A stretch of 8,179 nt of DNA from Methanoculleus sp. (GTDB taxonomy: Archaea > Halobacteriota > Methanomicrobia > Methanomicrobiales > Methanoculleaceae): the NCBI GenBank assembly GCA_028698765.1, contig JAQVVW010000048.1, forward strand, positions 1 through 8,179, given 5' to 3'. Position 1 is the first letter of the stretch. Each line of letters begins with the position of its first letter. The notes under the pieces were generated by a model. It made no database searches. It worked only from the letters and a program-made list of their open reading frames with translations, and was not told where the DNA came from. The translations under genes were made by a program, and so were the position numbers. Positions 6,617 through 8,179 of the stretch are shown here, piece after piece.

Positions 6617-6626
6617 AAAAAAAAAA
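6617..6626 (-). terminator. T10 tract, likely terminator of the triple-module gene
   Basis: Ten consecutive T on the minus strand, 55 bases after the stop codon of the upstream gene and 48 bases before the next start. Runs of U are the main termination signal of archaeal RNA polymerase. This is the only long homopolymer in the window. No strong stem precedes it. Confidence 0.65.
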
Positions 6627-6681
6627 GGTTGTGCGACCGGGATTGGGAGTTCATTCATCCCGTCCCGGCAATCCCTGTCAT

Positions 6682-8031
6682 CTACGATTCGTGAACGAAC
6701 CCCACATCGACGCCGACGAGCCCGACGGCGGTGCCGGACGCGTCCCGGACCGGGGCATACCCGGAGAGGATGGTGGAGGTCTCGTTGCCCCATTCGTCGA
6801 CGTAGAACCAGGGTTCTGCAGAGGGCCCCTCAAAGCCGGCGAGGAACGCGGCGTCCTCATCCGTGGGCACGTAGGTGTAGCCTATCGCAGGCGCGTAGCC
6901 GTTGCCGTAGTCTACGTCAACGACGTACTCGGTGGCGTTCTCGGTCTTACGCATGGTATAGACGTAGATGACCCCGGGGTTCTCGTCCCGGAAGGTGTTG
7001 AGCCGGTCGCGGATGGCGGTGTACGCCGGGGTCTTCTCATCGCCGGGCCTGAGCGCCGCCATCGCGGCACCGTCGATCTGCCCCGCAACCTCCACCGCGA
7101 GGGCTTTCAGCCGCTCCTCGGTGACCGGGTTCCCTGCCTCGATGCCGACCATCCCGACACCGGCGCCGGCCGCGTTCTTCACGGGCGCATACCCGCAGAC
7201 GAGGCTGTAGATCTCGGCCGAAGGCTCCTCAAAGCCGCGAAGGAGGACGGTGTCGAGAGCTGTCAGGGTGTAGCCGTCGCCTATCGCGACCCCGCCGTCG
7301 CTGCCGTAGTCGGCATCAACGACGTACTCGGTGGCGTTCCCGGCCCTGCGCATCGTATAGATGTAAGCGATCTCGGGGTTTTCGGTCCGGAAGGACGCGA
7401 GCCGGTCGTGGATGGCGGTGTACGCCGACGTATTCTCATCGCCGGGCTTGAGCGCCGCCATCGCGTCGCCGTCGAGCTGCCCTGCAATCTCCACCGCGAG
7501 GGCTTCGAGCTGCTCCTGCCCGATCGGGCCGTCCGGCACGAGGCAGACCATCCCGACGCTGGCGCCGGCGGCGTTCCTCACCGGAGCATACCCGTACACG
7601 GCGGAGTAAACCTCGGCGTAGGGTTCATCGAACCCGGCGAGGTACGGGGCCCCTGGGTCGGGGACGTGGTAGCCGCCGCCGATCGCGTATGCGCCGACGC
7701 TGCCGTAGTCGGCATCAACGACGTGCTCGGTGGCGTTCCCCGCCCTCCGCACCGTCGTGATGTAGACGATCTCGGGGTTTTCAGACCGGAACGCGTTGAG
7801 CCGGTCGTGGATGGCGGTGAACGCCGACGTATTCTCATCGCCGGGCTTGAGCGCCGCCATCGCGTCGCCGTCGAGCTGTCCTGCGATCTCCGCCGCGAGA
7901 GCCTTCGCCTCGTCCAGCGTGAGCACCTTCTGCGCCGGCACGGTCTCGCCGGGAGCAAATACGACCATGATCCCCGCGGCAACGACGATCAGCGCAACAA
8001 TAGCGACTATCAGGATGTTCTTGACGGTCAT
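6682..8031 (-). CDS. Membrane-anchored protein with three tandem PDC/Cache-like sensor modules
   Basis: This is a 449-residue protein. A five-residue cytoplasmic start is followed by a single membrane helix (about 6-26), acting as signal anchor, then a short linker and three copies of one module at 44-176, 177-309 and 310-449. Each module runs helix (ALAxEIAGQLDG), PGDExT, AxHDRLxxFRxENP, Y-I-Y-T-M-R, ATEYVVDADYG, GF-E-P and GYAPVxNAxG-VGMV. This matches the extracellular PDC/Cache-type domains of Methanomicrobiales sensor kinases (recall of family pattern). Such domains normally bind small ligands and pass the signal to a kinase or receptor domain; here no cytoplasmic output exists. Module 3 keeps the DEWG loop of that family, while modules 1 and 2 lack 11 residues there. 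ATG 8031 has GAGG 10 bases ahead. It may be a ligand-binding surface protein or co-receptor. Confidence 0.88.
   Translation of the reverse strand: MTVKNILIVAIVALIVVAAGIMVVFAPGETVPAQKVLTLDEAKALAAEIAGQLDGDAMAALKPGDENTSAFTAIHDRLNAFRSENPEIVYITTVRRAGNATEHVVDADYGSVGAYAIGGGYHVPDPGAPYLAGFDEPYAEVYSAVYGYAPVRNAAGASVGMVCLVPDGPIGQEQLEALAVEIAGQLDGDAMAALKPGDENTSAYTAIHDRLASFRTENPEIAYIYTMRRAGNATEYVVDADYGSDGGVAIGDGYTLTALDTVLLRGFEEPSAEIYSLVCGYAPVKNAAGAGVGMVGIEAGNPVTEERLKALAVEVAGQIDGAAMAALRPGDEKTPAYTAIRDRLNTFRDENPGVIYVYTMRKTENATEYVVDVDYGNGYAPAIGYTYVPTDEDAAFLAGFEGPSAEPWFYVDEWGNETSTILSGYAPVRDASGTAVGLVGVDVGFVHES
6685..7902 (-). repeat. Three tandem 399-base coding repeats
   Basis: The units lie at 7504-7902, 7105-7503 and 6685-7104 (first to last in the protein). 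The period between matching points is exactly 399 bases both times. Units 1 and 2 are much closer to each other than to unit 3: 7422-7479 and 7821-7878 are identical over 58 bases, including synonymous positions, while the unit 3 counterpart (7023-7080) has several changes. This points to recent duplication or gene conversion between units 1 and 2. Confidence 0.93.
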
Positions 8032-8041
8032 GTCAGATATT

Positions 8042-8080
8042 CCTCTTTCAGGATTCTATTGCAGAAGAGGGCACTTAAAC
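8042..8080 (-). promoter_or_regulatory. Candidate promoter and leader of the triple-module gene
   Basis: The minus strand has GTTTAAGTG (centre near 8076), a weak TATA-like box. A start site about 27 bases on would fall near 8049, giving a leader of about 18 bases that still includes the GAGG at 8042-8045. The remaining bases to the right edge (8081-8179) hold short reading frames on both strands that are open to the edge, none recognisable. Confidence 0.35.
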
Positions 8081-8179
8081 GCTCGTAAATGTGTCGCGGC
8101 GGTGTGCGGCGCTACGATGATTTCGGCGCCTGTCCGACGAGGAGCGGGGGGAGAGAAAGCGGTCGCCGTCATCGCTGCC

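Noticed and set aside
6298..6654. Alternative minus-strand frame of 118 codons overlapping the small helical protein
   Set aside because: It is Ser/Arg/Gly-rich, translates across the T10 terminator tract and lacks the helical pattern and ribosome binding site seen in the chosen frame.
6631..8088. A 485-codon open frame on the plus strand opposite the triple-module gene
   Set aside because: It is rich in Arg, Gly, Val and Asp and has no recognisable domain. The opposite strand encodes a convincing anchored repeat protein. The long opening is explained by high GC content and by the threefold repeat copying the same stop-free antisense frame.
8117..8179. A plus-strand frame from ATG 8117 open to the right edge, and minus-strand frames open from the edge
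   Set aside because: Only about 21 codons of the plus frame are visible, with no clear ribosome binding site and no recognisable motif. The minus frames are equally featureless.

Overview
The window looks like chromosomal DNA of a GC-rich archaeon, most likely a methanogen of the Methanomicrobiales (Methanoculleus-like). This is inference. It rests on AT-rich TATA-type boxes with short leaders, GGTG/GGAG-type ribosome binding sites, a DUF362-family protein, a small archaeal ribbon-helix-helix-type antitoxin-like protein, and an extracellular PDC/Cache-type sensor module of the kind common in that order. There is no rRNA, tRNA, CRISPR array, IS element or phage gene.

Layout. (1) At the left edge, on the minus strand, lies the N-terminus of a small antitoxin-like protein, cut by the window end. 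(2) Positions 359-2002, minus strand, form a two-gene operon: an acetoacetate-decarboxylase-superfamily enzyme followed 15 bases later by a short-chain dehydrogenase/reductase. (3) Positions 2003-2312 are a divergent promoter region with a TATA-like box on each strand. (4) Positions 2313-3541, plus strand, hold two overlapping genes for paralogous six-helix membrane proteins, coupled through ATGA. (5) Positions 3791-6184, plus strand, encode a 797-residue DUF362-family protein, about twice the usual family length, with a textbook EF-hand calcium loop in its C-terminal half. (6) Positions 6275-6568, minus strand, encode a small helical protein of unknown function. (7) Positions 6682-8031, minus strand, encode a membrane-anchored protein whose extracellular part is three tandem copies of one sensor-like module with an exact 133-residue (399-base) period and no intracellular output domain. 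The last 148 bases hold its promoter region and no assignable gene.

How the genes work together. The decarboxylase-like enzyme and the reductase are probably one metabolic unit: a Schiff-base enzyme acting on a keto acid, then an NAD(P)-dependent carbonyl or alcohol step. The substrate cannot be read from the sequence. The two membrane proteins probably form a hetero-oligomer. The DUF362 protein, the small helical protein and the triple-module surface protein look like independent transcription units. The most noteworthy items are the triple-module protein, the giant DUF362/EF-hand protein, the paralogous membrane pair and the divergent active site of the decarboxylase homologue.
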